A stretch of DNA of 64,000 nucleotides from Fibrobacter sp. UWP2 (lineage in GTDB: Bacteria; Fibrobacterota; Fibrobacteria; Fibrobacterales; Fibrobacteraceae). Positions 40,366 to 50,140 of this stretch are shown here, piece by piece. The notes below the pieces were generated by a model. The model was not told the DNA's origin. It worked only from the letters and a program-made list of their open reading frames with translations, and did no database searches. A program made the translations under genes and the position numbers. Position 1 is the stretch's first letter; every line of letters begins with the position of its first letter. The stretch lies in the NCBI RefSeq assembly GCF_900141705.1, contig NZ_FQYM01000003.1, forward strand, positions 117,818-181,817. Direction: 5' to 3'.

Positions 40366-42006
40366 ATGCTCCACTACATTCACATTCCGGTGATGGGAAT
40401 CTGTTATACGGCGGATTCGCCCATGCGCATTGCCCACATGGGGCTCACCTCGGCGATTTCGTTAGTGGACGACGGCCTGCTCGAGGAGTACCGCATGGCG
40501 TACGCGGAACGCCTTGGGGTGGATGTGGGCACGCCGCAGACCTCGCGCGAGGAACGCATTCGCCTGTACCTGGACTTTGTCACCAACGAGGTCCAGCGGA
40601 AATTTGACTGGATCCGGGGGCTCCGTGTTGGTGGCGGCAACTTCCACATGAATGATGGGACGGTCGCCGGCTTGAACGAGAAGGACCGCTATTTTATGAT
40701 GCTCCCGTCGGGTTCGCCTTTGCGCGCGGAATACGACCGTGTTTGCTCGCTCTCTGGCTTGCAACGCGTTTCTGCCGAGATGGACTTGACCCAAAAGATG
40801 GAATGCGGCGAAATCCAGGCGAACATCATGGTGGGGCTGAACCACGAGGACGCTGCGATTGCCGCCGTGCGCGGGTTCGCCGCCTCGAAGGTGAGAGGCT
40901 CGCTGATCTTTAGCGCCGGCGTAAACCTTGCCGTGTTCGAAGAGGTCGCCAAGCACGAGGAATTCTTTCGGCAGGTAGTTCAACCCGGGGGCGAGTCCGT
41001 ACCCCCGGCCAAAAAAATCATCTTGAAGGTTTCGGATTACCGCTCCGCTTTAATACAGGGGCGCTACCTTGCCAAAAAGGGCCTGGAGGTTTACGAGTAC
41101 CGCATTGAGTCGGGAGTGAACTGCGGTGGCCACGCGTTTTTTGGAGCGCGCAAGAGCATGCCCGAGGTGCTGCGCGAGTTTGTCGCCAAAAAGCGGGAAC
41201 TGTTCGAGGCTACCAGTGCTGCCATTCGCTCGGCGGGTCGGGTTCCGCCTCCGAGTGCGGCCAGGTTGACAGCGCAGGGAGGGCTTTGTACCGCTGGGGA
41301 AATTGAGCAGGTGCTGGCGATGGGTGCCGATGGCGTTGGTGTGGGGACTCCGTTCTTGCTGGTTCCCCAGGTGACGAGCCTCGATGCCGAAACGCGTTCT
41401 TTGCTTGCCGCGGCGACGCCCGACGATGTGGAACTGAGCTCCGCTTCGCCGCTCGGCATCCCCTTTATGAACTTGAAGACCAGCAGTGCCGCCGTGCTTA
41501 CCCGCCAAAAGGCGGAGCGGTACTTGATGGCGCGCGGAACGCCGGGCTACCCTTGCATACAACATTATTTGTGTCGCAGTATCCCGGGCTTTGACCATCC
41601 TGTTTGTATGGCCTCGGTGGAATACGAAAAGTGCCGCCTGGCAGAAATCGACAGGCTAGAAACCTCGGGGGAATTTTGCGCGGTCGAAGCCGACGCTGCC
41701 CGCAAGGAGACTTTGGCGCGTGAGTGCATTTGCCGGTTCCTCGGGAACGCCGGTCGCGAAGAGATTCGTGCCAAGCGTCCTTCCATCCATTTTGAGCCCG
41801 AGAAGGTTGCCGTGGCGCGTGGTGTTATGCCTGCCCGTCACCGCGAGCCCGTCACCGTTTGCCCCGGGCCGAACATCGCCTACTTTGACCGCGAATATAC
41901 TTTGCTCGAGATGATGCAGCACCTCTATGGTACAGGCCCGAGCTTGACGCCCGCAAACAAGCCTAGCGCCTTTGAAGTGGAAAAACAGATTTTAAAGTCG
42001 GTCTAG
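40366..42006 (+). CDS. Conserved TIM-barrel protein of unknown function
   Basis: A 546-residue soluble protein. ATG 40366 is chosen because homologous-looking sequence starts there (MLHYIHIPVMGICYTADSPMRIAHMGL). The middle part, RLTAQGGLCTAGEIEQVLAMGADGVGVGTPFLLVPQV, looks like the phosphate-binding end of an FMN-dependent barrel related to nitronate monooxygenase. The C-terminal third has Cys-rich segments (PGYPCIQHYLCRSIPGF). Similar long proteins with IPVMG at the N-terminus occur in FCB bacteria to my recollection, without known function. TATTTT lies 6 nt before ATG; GGGGG is too close to serve as a normal Shine-Dalgarno sequence. The 3' end overlaps the convergent thioesterase by 4 nt. 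Confidence 0.6.
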   Translation: MLHYIHIPVMGICYTADSPMRIAHMGLTSAISLVDDGLLEEYRMAYAERLGVDVGTPQTSREERIRLYLDFVTNEVQRKFDWIRGLRVGGGNFHMNDGTVAGLNEKDRYFMMLPSGSPLRAEYDRVCSLSGLQRVSAEMDLTQKMECGEIQANIMVGLNHEDAAIAAVRGFAASKVRGSLIFSAGVNLAVFEEVAKHEEFFRQVVQPGGESVPPAKKIILKVSDYRSALIQGRYLAKKGLEVYEYRIESGVNCGGHAFFGARKSMPEVLREFVAKKRELFEATSAAIRSAGRVPPPSAARLTAQGGLCTAGEIEQVLAMGADGVGVGTPFLLVPQVTSLDAETRSLLAAATPDDVELSSASPLGIPFMNLKTSSAAVLTRQKAERYLMARGTPGYPCIQHYLCRSIPGFDHPVCMASVEYEKCRLAEIDRLETSGEFCAVEADAARKETLARECICRFLGNAGREEIRAKRPSIHFEPEKVAVARGVMPARHREPVTVCPGPNIAYFDREYTLLEMMQHLYGTGPSLTPANKPSAFEVEKQILKSV

Positions 42007-42749
42007 TCGGCAAATCCGATGCGCGCCTGGAAGTGGCACTGCGTCATGTCTTCGGAATTCATTCCAAAAATATAGGCGTGGTGGTTCGTGTTTTTAAAGC
42101 GCACGATGTTCACCTTGCCGCCCAGCGGGATTTGCGTGATGTAGTTCATTTGTATGGAACGTACACGACGTTCCTTGATCTCTTCGGCGTCTAAGCTGTC
42201 CATGACCCAGTCCACGTAGCGGCAGTGGTTCACGTGGTTGTTCATGTCGAGGTCGCTGTAGTTCGCCTGCTCCTGGCGGATGAGCTTGGGCTCGATTTCT
42301 GGATTCAAAATTTCCATCATCTCGGGGAGGGCGTTCTTGCCGGGGAACAGCGGAATGGGGTAGGGGCTGTTGGCGGGGTTCTCGGCCTTGCCGGTCTTGA
42401 GGTTCACCAAAAGCCACGAGGAGGTCGCCTGTGCAATGGAGTTCCCCTGGGAATCTATGATGGAGTAGTCCTTGAGGCAGACCTTGTCCTTGTAGAATTC
42501 CTTGGCCCAGGTGGAAATCGAAATCTTTTCGCCCCATACGGGCGTGTGCAAAATGCGGATCTTGAAACGGGTGATCACGGTGGTGTAGCCCGCCTTCATC
42601 ATCTTCCAGAGCCCAAAACCGCCGCGCTCGGCGTCGGCAATGGCGGTCTCCTCCATAAAGAGGAATAGGTTCGAGAGCTTGAGCCTGCTGTGGTGATCGC
42701 AATCGGAGAAGCGGACGTCAAAGTCCTTGGTTGTGATTTCCTGTTCCAT
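42003..42749 (-). CDS. Acyl-ACP thioesterase
   Basis: A 248-residue double hot-dog protein of the FatA/FatB family. The N-terminal hot-dog has FDVRFSDCDHHSRLKLSNLFLFMEETA. The second contains the catalytic set around DLDMNNHVNHCRYVDW (Asn and His), as in plant and bacterial FatA-type enzymes. It would release fatty acids from acyl carrier protein. It diverges from aroA, with 51 bp between the starts. GGGATT precedes ATG at a short distance. Confidence 0.88.
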   Translation of the reverse strand: MEQEITTKDFDVRFSDCDHHSRLKLSNLFLFMEETAIADAERGGFGLWKMMKAGYTTVITRFKIRILHTPVWGEKISISTWAKEFYKDKVCLKDYSIIDSQGNSIAQATSSWLLVNLKTGKAENPANSPYPIPLFPGKNALPEMMEILNPEIEPKLIRQEQANYSDLDMNNHVNHCRYVDWVMDSLDAEEIKERRVRSIQMNYITQIPLGGKVNIVRFKNTNHHAYIFGMNSEDMTQCHFQARIGFAD

Positions 42750-42786
42750 TGGGGATTCCTCTTGAATTCAACTTTTAATAATAATG

Positions 42787-42792
42787 TATAAT
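42787..42792 (+). promoter_or_regulatory. Candidate -10 box of leaderless aroA mRNA
   Basis: A perfect TATAAT ends 8 nt before the ATG at 42801, and no Shine-Dalgarno sequence lies between. TTGAAT is 19 nt upstream. Confidence 0.45.
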
Positions 42793-42800
42793 TTAGCAAT

Positions 42801-44105
42801 ATGGAAGATTTTCAGTTTCGTCCCAGTTTTGTCCAATTGTCTGCTTTAAGTTCTTTTAACGGCGAGGTCCGCCTCCCCGGCTCCAAAAGTATTACCAATC
42901 GAGTTTTTTTGATTGCCGCCTTAGCGAAGGGGGCTATTCGCCTTCACAATTTGCTCAAAAGCGACGATACGCGCTACATGGGCGAGGCTCTGCAAAAACT
43001 CGGTATCAAAATTGAGTTCTCGGAGGATTTCTCGGAGGCCGTTGTCGAAGGCAACGGCGGCCCGTTTACGGTGCCGGGCAAAAGCGAAATCTTTTTGGGC
43101 AACGCGGGAACGGCGATGCGTTCGCTGACAGCGGCCCTTACTTTGGGCGCGGGCGAGTTCTACTTGCGTGGTGAAGAGCGCATGAGCGAGCGCCCCATTC
43201 GCGACCTGGTCGACGCCCTCCGCATGCTTGGGGCGGATATTGAGTACGAAGAGACCGAGGGTTACCCTCCGGTGTGCATCAAGGCGAACGGCTTGAATGG
43301 CGGCGACGTGGAAGTGCGCGGGAACATCTCGAGCCAGTACCTGACGGCGCTTTTAATTTGCGCCCCTTATTGCAAAAAGCCGCTCCACATCCATGTGGTG
43401 GGTGAGCTGATTTCGGCCCCGTACATTGAACTCACGCTCGACGTGATGAAGGCTTTTGGTGTCGACGTGCGCCACGAAGGCTTGACGGATTTTTATGTGC
43501 CGCAGGGCATCTATGTTTCCCCGAGTGAATACAGCGTGGAGGGCGACGCCAGTTCTGCCAGCTACCCGTTGGCTGCGGCCGCCATTGCCAAGGGCAAGGT
43601 GCGCGTGCTGGGGGTGGGGAGCAAGAGCTGCCAGGGAGATGTGGCCTTTGCCGAAGTGCTCCGCAAGATGGGCGCCACGGTCACGATAGGTCCCGATTGG
43701 ATCGAGTGTGATGGCACTCAAGGTGAGCTCCATGCTGTGGACTTGAACCTGAACGACATCCCGGATGCGGCGATGACTGTTGCGGTTCTCGCGCTCTTTG
43801 CCGATGGCCCCATGACCATCGACGGCATTGCGAGCTGGAGAGTCAAAGAGACGGACCGCATTTCTGCCATGTCGGCGGAATTGCGCAAGGTGGGAGCCGA
43901 GGTTCGCGAATCCAACGATTCCATCACCATCACGCCCCCTGTCAAATTGCAACCGGCGACTATTGAGACGTACAACGACCATCGCATGGCTATGTGCTTT
44001 AGCCTAGTTGCTCTGGGTGGCGTCCCCATCAAAATCATGGATCCTGCCTGCGTCAACAAAACCTACCCGCACTTTTTTGAAGACTTCAATCGGCTTTCCA
44101 AATGA
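42801..44105 (+). CDS. aroA: 3-phosphoshikimate 1-carboxyvinyltransferase (EPSP synthase)
   Basis: A 434-residue enzyme of the shikimate pathway that joins shikimate-3-phosphate and phosphoenolpyruvate. Signatures: LPGSKSITNRVFLIAALA, LGNAGTAMRSLTAAL (PEP loop), GEERMSERPIRDLVDALR, SSQYLTALL and YNDHRMAMCFSL. All motif residues appear intact. The gene overlaps the next start by 4 nt (ATGA), an unexpected coupling with a solute-binding protein. A candidate leaderless promoter precedes it. Confidence 0.95.
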   Translation: MEDFQFRPSFVQLSALSSFNGEVRLPGSKSITNRVFLIAALAKGAIRLHNLLKSDDTRYMGEALQKLGIKIEFSEDFSEAVVEGNGGPFTVPGKSEIFLGNAGTAMRSLTAALTLGAGEFYLRGEERMSERPIRDLVDALRMLGADIEYEETEGYPPVCIKANGLNGGDVEVRGNISSQYLTALLICAPYCKKPLHIHVVGELISAPYIELTLDVMKAFGVDVRHEGLTDFYVPQGIYVSPSEYSVEGDASSASYPLAAAAIAKGKVRVLGVGSKSCQGDVAFAEVLRKMGATVTIGPDWIECDGTQGELHAVDLNLNDIPDAAMTVAVLALFADGPMTIDGIASWRVKETDRISAMSAELRKVGAEVRESNDSITITPPVKLQPATIETYNDHRMAMCFSLVALGGVPIKIMDPACVNKTYPHFFEDFNRLSK

Positions 44106-45676
44106 TGAATTTTTTAAAGCATAAGATTCTCGTTCCCGTAGTGGCGCTTTGTGCCGTCGCCTTTTGTGTGCAGCCGCTGTTCGCGCAAAAACAAGCCGAT
44201 ACACTTTCGTTTTGGCTGATGGATAACGGGCTTGGTTCGCAAAAGACGGTACAAAAGATTGTCAAGAAATTCCAAAAAGAAACGGGTGTCGCTGTCAATG
44301 TGCGGCAGCTGAACTGGGCCCAGGCCTTTGACGAAATTTCGAAGGCGTTCGAGGGCAAGGCGGAGAACGCTCCCGACGTGCTTCAGTTGGGCTCCACGTG
44401 GGTGGCGCACTTTGCCGCGGCAAAAAAGATTCGCTCCGTAGACTTTATGATGGACCGTATGGATTCTTCCCGTTTTTTTGCGGAAGGCTTCAAGAACACC
44501 CATATTGCCGATGAGCCCGGTTCTTATTCTGCTCCCTGGTTTTTGGACGTTCGCGCGCTATACGCCAACGAACGCCTTTGGAACGACCTTGGAATCCAAA
44601 AGGAGGACGTCGACAGCTATCCGCAGTTTTTGGGCGTCCTTCGCGGTGTAGCCGAGACTGAACTCAAAACGTCGAAAGGGGAGCCCGTGGCCCCCTTTGG
44701 CTTGCCGGGCAAGGACGACTGGACGGGTCCGCAACAGATGGCCCCCTTTGTGTGGAGTTACGGTGGAGACTTTATTGCTCGAGACTCCCTGGGGTTGCGC
44801 AGCGCCCTGTTGGATTCAAACACGCTCTTTGGCCTTGCCGCTTACCTGAAGGTCCTGGGCGATGCCGGCATGGCTCCCTACAGTTTGTCCGAGAACTCGG
44901 TGCAAAATGCCAACCGCTATATTCAGGCGCGCCAGTTGTTCCTTTGCGGGACATCGGAATTAATCCGCAAAATGGCTTTCTCCATCGAGGAGGGCGGATT
45001 GAAGGCGACTCCTATTGCCGAGGATGGCATCATGGTCGTGCCACCGCCTGCAGGCCCTGCCGGAAGGATTTCCTTTGTGGGAGGCAGCCACTTGGCCATG
45101 CCCGTCAAGCGCAATACCTCCAAATATGCCTTGGCAGAGAATTTGTTTATGTTCCTGCTCCAGGCAAACAACATTGACGCCTATTCCCGTAGCATAGGGT
45201 TCCTCCCTGCCGACAAAAGTATTGTCCGCATTTGGAACCAGGACGAACGCTATTCCACCCTGGTCGAAAGCCTCGAGAATGGTCGTGCCTTCCCGAACAT
45301 TCCCGAGTGGGGTACTATCGAAGGCGTTTTAATCCATATGTCCAACGAGATGGGCGCGGCCCTCTCGACAACGAAGGATCCCTCGGAACGCCGCCACAAA
45401 TTGGCGGAACTCATTATGAAGGCGCATGCCGACATCAACCAGATTTTGAAATACAAGGGAGAATTGCCGGCAGAGGGTGTCGCCATGGTGGAGGGCGTCC
45501 TCGTCAAGGACATTCCGGAAGTGGTGCCGTCGAATTTGCAACAGCTTGCGGCGGCGGTCAAGAACTCTGCACAGGACGTCTCGACGACGAACCCTGCCTT
45601 GGTTATTGTTCTGGTGTTGAGCGTTCTCGGGTGCGTGGCCTTTACGATACGTCGTTATACCTTGCGTGACGAATGA
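44102..45676 (+). CDS. Extracellular solute-binding protein with C-terminal membrane anchor
   Basis: A 524-residue protein with an N-terminal signal sequence (about 1-28, cleavage near LFAQ). The central ~400 residues match family 1 (sugar) ABC solute-binding proteins: TLSFWLMDNGLGSQKTVQKIVKKFQKETGVAV, APDVLQLGSTWVAHFAA and an FLCGTSELIRKM-type binding region. Unlike typical members it ends in a membrane helix (about 495-515, PALVIVLVLSVLGCVAFTI) and a positive tail, so it would be anchored in the inner membrane. No permease or ATPase genes adjoin. It may sense sugars rather than feed a transporter. Its start overlaps the aroA stop. Confidence 0.75.
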   Translation: MMNFLKHKILVPVVALCAVAFCVQPLFAQKQADTLSFWLMDNGLGSQKTVQKIVKKFQKETGVAVNVRQLNWAQAFDEISKAFEGKAENAPDVLQLGSTWVAHFAAAKKIRSVDFMMDRMDSSRFFAEGFKNTHIADEPGSYSAPWFLDVRALYANERLWNDLGIQKEDVDSYPQFLGVLRGVAETELKTSKGEPVAPFGLPGKDDWTGPQQMAPFVWSYGGDFIARDSLGLRSALLDSNTLFGLAAYLKVLGDAGMAPYSLSENSVQNANRYIQARQLFLCGTSELIRKMAFSIEEGGLKATPIAEDGIMVVPPPAGPAGRISFVGGSHLAMPVKRNTSKYALAENLFMFLLQANNIDAYSRSIGFLPADKSIVRIWNQDERYSTLVESLENGRAFPNIPEWGTIEGVLIHMSNEMGAALSTTKDPSERRHKLAELIMKAHADINQILKYKGELPAEGVAMVEGVLVKDIPEVVPSNLQQLAAAVKNSAQDVSTTNPALVIVLVLSVLGCVAFTIRRYTLRDE

Positions 45677-45683
45677 GGTCGGA

Positions 45684-47849
45684 ATGCAATTCAATAGGCT
45701 GGTTGCTGTCTTTGCTTTTTTTGCCGCCCCTCTGTTCGCAGGCATCGACCTGACGTCGTTTCAGGCCTACGTGGATTCGGTGGTGCCGAATTCCCGCTAC
45801 GGCATTTCGGTGCGCTCGGTCAAAACGGGCAATGAAATCGCGAACCTGCGTGGCGCCGAAAAATTTACTCCGGCGAGTACACTCAAAACGCTTACGACGG
45901 CGACGGCCCTCCATTATTTGCCGCTGGATTACGCCCCGGTGACCGAAGTGTCGCTTAACGGGAGTGTGAGCAAAAGGGTGTTCTGGGGTACGGTGAATGT
46001 TCGCGGCGAGGGTGACCCCAATTTTTCGGGGCGCTACTTTGCTGACCCGTTCTACATGCTGAACCAAATGGCCGATTCCATCAAGGCGCTCGGGGTCGAT
46101 ACCATCCATGGCAAACTGGAATTGGATACGGCCTATTACACGGGCCCTTGGCGTGCCGAACATTGGCGCAAAAACTTTTATAATGCCTGGTACGGTGCCG
46201 AAATCGGTCCGCTGGGCTTCAACGACAACTGCACCATGGTGCGGTTCAAGCCCGGCGAAAAGGAGGGCGACACCGCCATTGTCTCGATTCTCCCCGATGT
46301 GGGCTACGTGACGGTCAAGAATGAATTGGTGACCGTGTCTGGTAAAAAAAAGAAATGGACCTACGCCATTGACTCCGCGAAGTCCATCATCACGCTGGGC
46401 GGGACCATTGGGCTGAACGTGGATTCGGCGAGCCTCGTGCTGCCGATTCGGAACCCGATTGGTTATTTCCGTGCAGCATTCTTGAGCGCCCTCAAGGAAC
46501 GCGGGATTGCCTTTGTCGAGGACGTTGCCGTGCCCGCGGGTATTGTGATTCGCCGCTTTACGTATTCGGCGGCTCCGCTTTTGAGCATTCTGGACGAAAT
46601 CAACCAGCGCAGCCAGAACTTCCATGCCGAGACACTGTTCCGCAATTTGGGCGCGCAAAAGGCGGGCGAAGGTAGCGTTGAGGGTGGCAAGCAAATGGAA
46701 CGCAAGTTTCTCGCCGAGATGGGCCTCAATCCCGACGACTTTGAAGTGTGGGACGGTTGCGGGCTCTCTCCCAAGAACAAGCTCAAACCCTCGGTAGAAA
46801 CGCAACTGCTTGCCAAGATGGCTCGCCACCCCAAGGGTGAATACTACATCAACAGTTTTGCCGGTCCCGGCGTGGGGACGGGCGGCAAGCGCATGCTCGA
46901 TTTGCAATACCCTTGGCTCACGCGCTTCAAGACCGGCTTTATTGGCGAGGCGCACGGGCTTGTGGGCTTTTTGTTCCCTATGGATGGTGATACGCTCACG
47001 GTCGCCATGTACCTGAACGAAACGGGCAAGAACCCGGACCAAAAGTGCAAGGATGTCTTGGACACTTTGTGGATGCGCCTTATCGCCATGACGAACGACA
47101 ACTATGCGTCCCTCATGGAAATGAAGCAGCTGTGGCTCTCGGCACAGAATGTGCATGGGCTCCCAGCCCGCTTGGAATTTTTCTCCCGCGCCTTGTACGG
47201 GAAACCCTATAGTCTTGGGCCGATGGGAGAAAGTTACCTGGATTCCATTGAAACCAAGCCGTTAGTTTATATGGACTCGGTCGATTGTGTTACCTATGTG
47301 GAACATGTGCTTGCCATGGCGCTTGCGACAAGCGAAGATTCTATTTTTGCAATCCATCAGCGCATCCGCTATTTTGACGGCAAGATCGGCTATACAACCC
47401 GTAAGCACTATATGCTTTTGGATTGGGTTGGCGAGGGCAAATTCGCCCGTGTGGTTCCCATGCCGGGCGATACGGTTATTCAGCGGATCATGCCCAAGAA
47501 CGACTTTTTCAATTCCAAGAAGTTGAAGTTCTCGGTGGCGGGGAAACCTGCCACCGATCCTAAAATGGATCTCCGTTACCTGCCTTACGACAAGGCCTGC
47601 GAATGGGCGAACCAGCCTGGCGGTGATTCTTTGAAGGTTTTGGGCATAGCCTTTGTTGGCAAGTCCGAAAAAATTGATGCCACCCACACGGGTTTTGTTG
47701 TGATGCAGCCGGGCGTGCGACCTATGCTTCGCCATGCCTCCTCCCTAAAGAAAAAGGTCGTGGAGCAACCTCTTGCCGAGTACCTGCAGAGCCGCAAGGG
47801 GAAACTCCCCGGCGTGACTTTTTTCGAGTTTATTCCTTCGAAGATTTAA
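45684..47849 (+). CDS. dacB: PBP4-type D-Ala-D-Ala carboxypeptidase fused to DUF1460 amidase-like domain
   Basis: A 721-residue exported protein. ATG 45684 follows GAGG and starts a signal peptide (MQFNRLVAVFAFFAAPLFA). Residues about 25-460 form a PBP4/DacB domain: PASTLKTLTTAT (SxxK nucleophile), RSQNFHAETLF (SxN) and RFKTGFIG (KTG). Residues about 480-721 match DUF1460, a cysteine-peptidase-like (NlpC/P60-related) amidase fold, with DSVDCVTYVEHVLAMAL (catalytic Cys) and THTGFVV (His). One polypeptide would trim stem peptides and cut another cell-wall bond. It follows the solute-binding gene by 7 nt and overlaps the convergent hypothetical gene by 4 nt. Confidence 0.8.
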   Translation: MQFNRLVAVFAFFAAPLFAGIDLTSFQAYVDSVVPNSRYGISVRSVKTGNEIANLRGAEKFTPASTLKTLTTATALHYLPLDYAPVTEVSLNGSVSKRVFWGTVNVRGEGDPNFSGRYFADPFYMLNQMADSIKALGVDTIHGKLELDTAYYTGPWRAEHWRKNFYNAWYGAEIGPLGFNDNCTMVRFKPGEKEGDTAIVSILPDVGYVTVKNELVTVSGKKKKWTYAIDSAKSIITLGGTIGLNVDSASLVLPIRNPIGYFRAAFLSALKERGIAFVEDVAVPAGIVIRRFTYSAAPLLSILDEINQRSQNFHAETLFRNLGAQKAGEGSVEGGKQMERKFLAEMGLNPDDFEVWDGCGLSPKNKLKPSVETQLLAKMARHPKGEYYINSFAGPGVGTGGKRMLDLQYPWLTRFKTGFIGEAHGLVGFLFPMDGDTLTVAMYLNETGKNPDQKCKDVLDTLWMRLIAMTNDNYASLMEMKQLWLSAQNVHGLPARLEFFSRALYGKPYSLGPMGESYLDSIETKPLVYMDSVDCVTYVEHVLAMALATSEDSIFAIHQRIRYFDGKIGYTTRKHYMLLDWVGEGKFARVVPMPGDTVIQRIMPKNDFFNSKKLKFSVAGKPATDPKMDLRYLPYDKACEWANQPGGDSLKVLGIAFVGKSEKIDATHTGFVVMQPGVRPMLRHASSLKKKVVEQPLAEYLQSRKGKLPGVTFFEFIPSKI

Positions 47850-48295
47850 TCCCCAAAATCAAAGGCGAGAATTGCGACGAGTTCGTGCTTGCCCTCGCTG
47901 GAGTCCGTGTTTTCAAAGGCGGTCCACGCGTCGGGTTCCCATCCGTAGGCGGCTATTGTGAGTTCCTTGCCCATGGCGGTCTCCGCTTTCTCGATTTCTT
48001 CCCATTGGATGGCGCCAGCGGGTGCATTGTAGTAGCGGAGCATCCCAAGGGCCTCCATGGCTTCGGGGTGGTCGTCGATCAGCTGGTAAACGCAGTCCTT
48101 GTAAGAGTCGCCTTGCAGGCGTATGACGCGGTATAGCCTTTTGCGACCAAGAAACTGCCGCAGGTCCCCGATATGCGCAGGCACTTTGGAATTGCCGCCG
48201 AAGAACACTACCAGTTCGCGGAAGATTTCGGAATCCTCCTCCATGAGGGGAGAGAAATTTTTGATGATTTCGACGATGTCAGAAGCTTGCGGCAT
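47846..48295 (-). CDS. Hypothetical cytoplasmic protein
   Basis: A 149-residue acidic protein that I do not recognise. It has no signal peptide or membrane helix. Notable stretches are DIVEIIKNFSPLMEEDSEIFRELVVFFGG at the start, LGRKRLYRVIRLQGDSYKDCVYQLIDDHPEAMEALGMLRYYN in the middle and a Trp-containing YGWEPDAWTAFENTD near the end. The mixed alpha/beta pattern could suit a small binding or immunity-type protein, but nothing specific supports this. It lies between the PBP4 fusion and pgi. Confidence 0.5.
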   Translation of the reverse strand: MPQASDIVEIIKNFSPLMEEDSEIFRELVVFFGGNSKVPAHIGDLRQFLGRKRLYRVIRLQGDSYKDCVYQLIDDHPEAMEALGMLRYYNAPAGAIQWEEIEKAETAMGKELTIAAYGWEPDAWTAFENTDSSEGKHELVAILAFDFGD

Positions 48296-48307
48296 ATCAT
48301 AACGATA

Positions 48308-48338
48308 GAAAAAACCCCCGCTGGTTTAGCCGGCGGGA
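48308..48338 (-). terminator. Terminator of pgi
   Basis: On the minus strand CCCGCCGG-CTAAA-CCAGCGGG (one G-U pair) runs into GGTTTTTTC. Confidence 0.8.
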
Positions 48339-48401
48339 GTCTTTTAGGGTTCATTGATTGTGCCACAGGCCTGTGGCCTTTTCGAATGCTTTGTCTTCAG
48401 C

Positions 48402-50066
48402 TTACTTCTGGTGAGCCTTGAACCAGCGGATGAGTCCGTTGGTGGAGCTGTCGTGGTTCAGTTCGGCGTCGGCCTTGGCAAGTTCCGGAAGGATCTTCTT
48501 CGCGAGCTGCTTGCCGAGTTCAACACCCCACTGGTCGTAGCTGTTAATGTTCCAGATAACGCCCTGCGTGAAGATCTTGTGTTCGTACATGGCGATGAGG
48601 GCGCCGAGCGTTTCCGGAGAAACGTAGTCCATCATGATGGAGTTGGTCGGCTTGTTGCCTTCGAACACCTTGTGCGGGGCGAGGAATGCGATTTCTTCTT
48701 CGCTCTTGCCATCCTTGCGGAGTTCTTCCTGGGCCTGGGCGAGGGTCTTGCCGTTCATCAAGGCTTCGGGCTGTGCAAAAAAGTTGCTGAGCAGCTTCTG
48801 GTGGTGGTCGCCGACCTTGTTGTGGCTGTTGGCCGGGGCGATGAAGTCGCACGGAATCATCTTGGTGCCCTGGTGGATCAGCTGGTAGAAGGCGTGCTGG
48901 CCGTTCGTACCCGGTTCGCCCCAGAGGATCGGACCCGTCTGGTAGTTTACGCGCTTGCTGTCGCGGTCAACGGTCTTGCCGTTGGATTCCATGTCGGCCT
49001 GCTGGAAGTAGGCGGCCAGGCGGTGCAGGTACTGGTCGTACGGGAGCATCGCATAGCTGGAAGCGCCGAAGAAGTTGTTGTACCACACGCCGATGAGGGC
49101 GAGGATCACCGGCATGTTCTTGTCGGCCGGGGCGGTCTTGAAGTGCTGATCCATTTCGTAGGCGCCCTGGTGGAGCTTCATGTAGTTTTCGAAGCCGATG
49201 CGGAGCGCGATGGAGAGGCCGATGGCAGACCACAGGGAGTAGCGGCCGCCGACCCAGTTCCAGAATTCGAACATGTTCGCGGTGTCGATACCGAAGGCGG
49301 CGACGGCCTCGGTGTTGGTGGAGAGCGCAACGAAGTGCTTGGCGATGGACTTTTCGTCGCCATTGAAGGCCTTGAGGACGGCGGCCTTTGCGGTTTCGGC
49401 GTTCGTCATGGTTTCAAGAGTCGTGAAGGTCTTGGAAGCGACGATGAAGAGCGTCTCTTCGATGTTCACCTTCTTGAGGGTCTCGGCCATGTGGGTGCCG
49501 TCGATGTTGGAGACGAAGTAGACTTCCGGGGAGTATTCGCCGGCAATCGGCTTGTCGGCATACGGCTTCAAGGCTTCGGTGACCATTACCGGACCGAGGT
49601 CGGAGCCGCCGATACCGATGTTCACCACGTACTTGATGGACTTGCCGGTGTGGCCTTTCCACTTGCCGCTGCGGACGAGGTGGGTGAAGTCTTCCATGTG
49701 CTTGAGAACCGCACGGACCTCGGGCATCACGTCCTTGCCGTCGACGCAAATCGGGTCGTTGCCCTTGTAACGGAGAGCGGTGTGGAGCACGGCGCGCTTT
49801 TCGGTGGTGTTAATCTTTTCGCCGGCGAAGTACTTGCGGCGCATATCTTCGAAGTTCGCAGACTTCAGGAGGTCCTGGAGCTTCGCCATGGTCTCGTCGG
49901 TGATGATGTTCTTGGAGTAGTCCAGGAAGAGTCCGCAGGCTTCCAGGCTGAACTTCTCGGCACGGGCCGGGTCCTTCGCGAAGAGTTCCTTCATGTGCCA
50001 GGTCTTGGCAACTTCGGCGTGGGCCTCGAGGGCCTTCCATTCCGTAGAATCAGTCAGTTTCGACAT
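48402..50066 (-). CDS. pgi: Glucose-6-phosphate isomerase
   Basis: A 554-residue enzyme of the long (E. coli-type) Pgi family that interconverts glucose-6-phosphate and fructose-6-phosphate. Signatures: [70 protein letters not shown] (active Glu and His) and [15 protein letters not shown]. It links imported and cellulose-derived glucose to glycolysis. GGAAAGG lies upstream of ATG. It is transcribed divergently from the alarmone genes. Confidence 0.96.
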   Translation of the reverse strand: MSKLTDSTEWKALEAHAEVAKTWHMKELFAKDPARAEKFSLEACGLFLDYSKNIITDETMAKLQDLLKSANFEDMRRKYFAGEKINTTEKRAVLHTALRYKGNDPICVDGKDVMPEVRAVLKHMEDFTHLVRSGKWKGHTGKSIKYVVNIGIGGSDLGPVMVTEALKPYADKPIAGEYSPEVYFVSNIDGTHMAETLKKVNIEETLFIVASKTFTTLETMTNAETAKAAVLKAFNGDEKSIAKHFVALSTNTEAVAAFGIDTANMFEFWNWVGGRYSLWSAIGLSIALRIGFENYMKLHQGAYEMDQHFKTAPADKNMPVILALIGVWYNNFFGASSYAMLPYDQYLHRLAAYFQQADMESNGKTVDRDSKRVNYQTGPILWGEPGTNGQHAFYQLIHQGTKMIPCDFIAPANSHNKVGDHHQKLLSNFFAQPEALMNGKTLAQAQEELRKDGKSEEEIAFLAPHKVFEGNKPTNSIMMDYVSPETLGALIAMYEHKIFTQGVIWNINSYDQWGVELGKQLAKKILPELAKADAELNHDSSTNGLIRWFKAHQK

Positions 50067-50140
50067 GTTTAATCCTTTCCGCTATGGCGGTTTTTTAATA
50101 TGCTGGTAAAAATAGAAATTTAACGGGGGCGGGATTTATA

